A stretch of DNA of 6,427 nt from a bacterium. Its GTDB lineage: Bacteria; Vulcanimicrobiota; Xenobia; RGZZ01. A program made the position numbers and the translations under genes. Where the stretch lies: assembly GCA_021782195.1 (NCBI GenBank), contig JAJXVI010000147.1:1-6427 (forward strand). The letters are read 5' to 3'. The notes beneath the pieces were generated by a model that had not been told where the DNA came from, searched no databases, and saw nothing but the letters and a program-made list of their open reading frames with translations. Of this stretch, positions 6,222-6,427 are shown piece after piece; position 1 is the stretch's first letter, and every line of letters begins with the position of its first letter.

Positions 6222-6289
6222 CGAAAATATCTGAGAAGCTTGATTCAAATAACAGGATTCGCGATTCGAGATTCGCGACGCTGAGGTAG
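6206..6289 (+). CDS. Possible 27-aa small ORF / leader peptide
   Basis: ATG at 6206 is preceded by GGAG with 5-nt spacing, and the frame runs 27 codons to TAG at 6287-6289. The peptide is charged (begins M-S-K-N-I-T-K-I-S-E-K-L, ends R-F-A-T-L-R) with no membrane segment or amino-acid run typical of attenuation leaders. It ends 10 bp before the GTG of the next gene. It could be a translated leader, or chance in an AT-richer stretch; the good Shine-Dalgarno spacing is the only positive evidence. Confidence 0.25.
   Translation: MSKNITKISEKLDSNNRIRDSRFATLR
6256..6278 (+). repeat. 7-bp tandem repeat GATTCGN
   Basis: GATTCGC, GATTCGA and GATTCGC lie head to tail at 6256-6276, followed by GA. A diverged copy GATTCAA at 6242-6248 lies in the same 7-bp phase, so the array spans four of five phased positions. 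It sits 24 bp before the last gene's GTG and inside the possible 27-codon ORF. It may be a short binding-site array or a simple-sequence repeat. Confidence 0.5.
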
Positions 6290-6299
6290 CAGAAACGAA

Positions 6300-6427
6300 G
6301 TGACAAAATCGTGGAGCGGTCTCGTACGCGTCATTGCGATCAACCTCCTGGTCACGTCAATTCTTGCGTTTACCTGCGTGATGGTTGCGCAACAACCTGA
6401 CCTGCAAAAACTCCGCGTCGGTGATTC
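6300..6427 (+). CDS. N-terminus of an exported or membrane-anchored protein (3' partial)
   Basis: GTG at 6300-6302 is the first usable start after an in-frame TGA at 6282-6284; GAGG (6283-6286) lies 13 nt upstream, slightly long for a Shine-Dalgarno. The 42 visible residues begin M-T-K-S-W-S-G-L-V-R and continue with a hydrophobic run V-I-A-I-N-L-L-V-T-S-I-L-A-F-T-C-V-M-V-A (11-30), then polar Q-Q-P-D-L-Q-K. This is a signal peptide (possible cleavage after V-M-V-A) or an uncleaved N-terminal anchor. The frame is open to the right edge. Too little is present to name a family. Confidence 0.6.
   Translation, partial: MTKSWSGLVRVIAINLLVTSILAFTCVMVAQQPDLQKLRVGD

Overview
This is a GC-rich bacterial window. 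It most likely comes from a Gram-negative proteobacterium, because it carries two exported proteins with PEP-CTERM (exosortase) sorting tails, several GTG/TTG starts and recognisable Shine-Dalgarno sites. The genus cannot be told from the sequence. No exosortase, rRNA, tRNA, IS element or CRISPR array is visible.

Left part (1-1770). A plus-strand gene enters from the left edge, so its start is missing. The visible part opens with a long (Gly-Pro-Asn-Ala)n tract encoded by 12-bp tandem repeats, broken by two histidine-rich spacers. It ends in a domain that I recognise as resembling the Bacillus spore-coat transglutaminase Tgl, with the catalytic Cys and Glu positions retained. A strong bidirectional hairpin terminator follows and is shared with a convergent gene.

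Middle (1809-4181). A minus-strand gene for a 188-aa cytoplasmic, probably beta-sandwich protein is divergent from a plus-strand gene for a 553-aa, Ala/Glu-rich, mostly helical protein with one four-cysteine zinc ribbon. Neither belongs to a family I can name. The 144-bp gap between them must hold both promoters and contains two adjacent palindromes.

Right part (4178-6427). The zinc-ribbon gene overlaps by 4 bp a gene for a small exported OB-fold-like protein (DUF6152-like). Two tandem PEP-CTERM genes follow. The first has a DUF642/'choice-of-anchor C'-type ectodomain and the second an unrecognised Ser/Thr/Gly-rich beta ectodomain. An AT-richer leader with a hairpin, a possible 27-codon ORF and a 7-bp tandem repeat then leads into a last exported or membrane protein cut by the right edge.

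How they fit together: most products on the right are made for the envelope or extracellular matrix. The left gene is a probable protein-crosslinking enzyme with a long repetitive extension, possibly an effector or surface enzyme. A functional link between the two halves is inference from proximity only.
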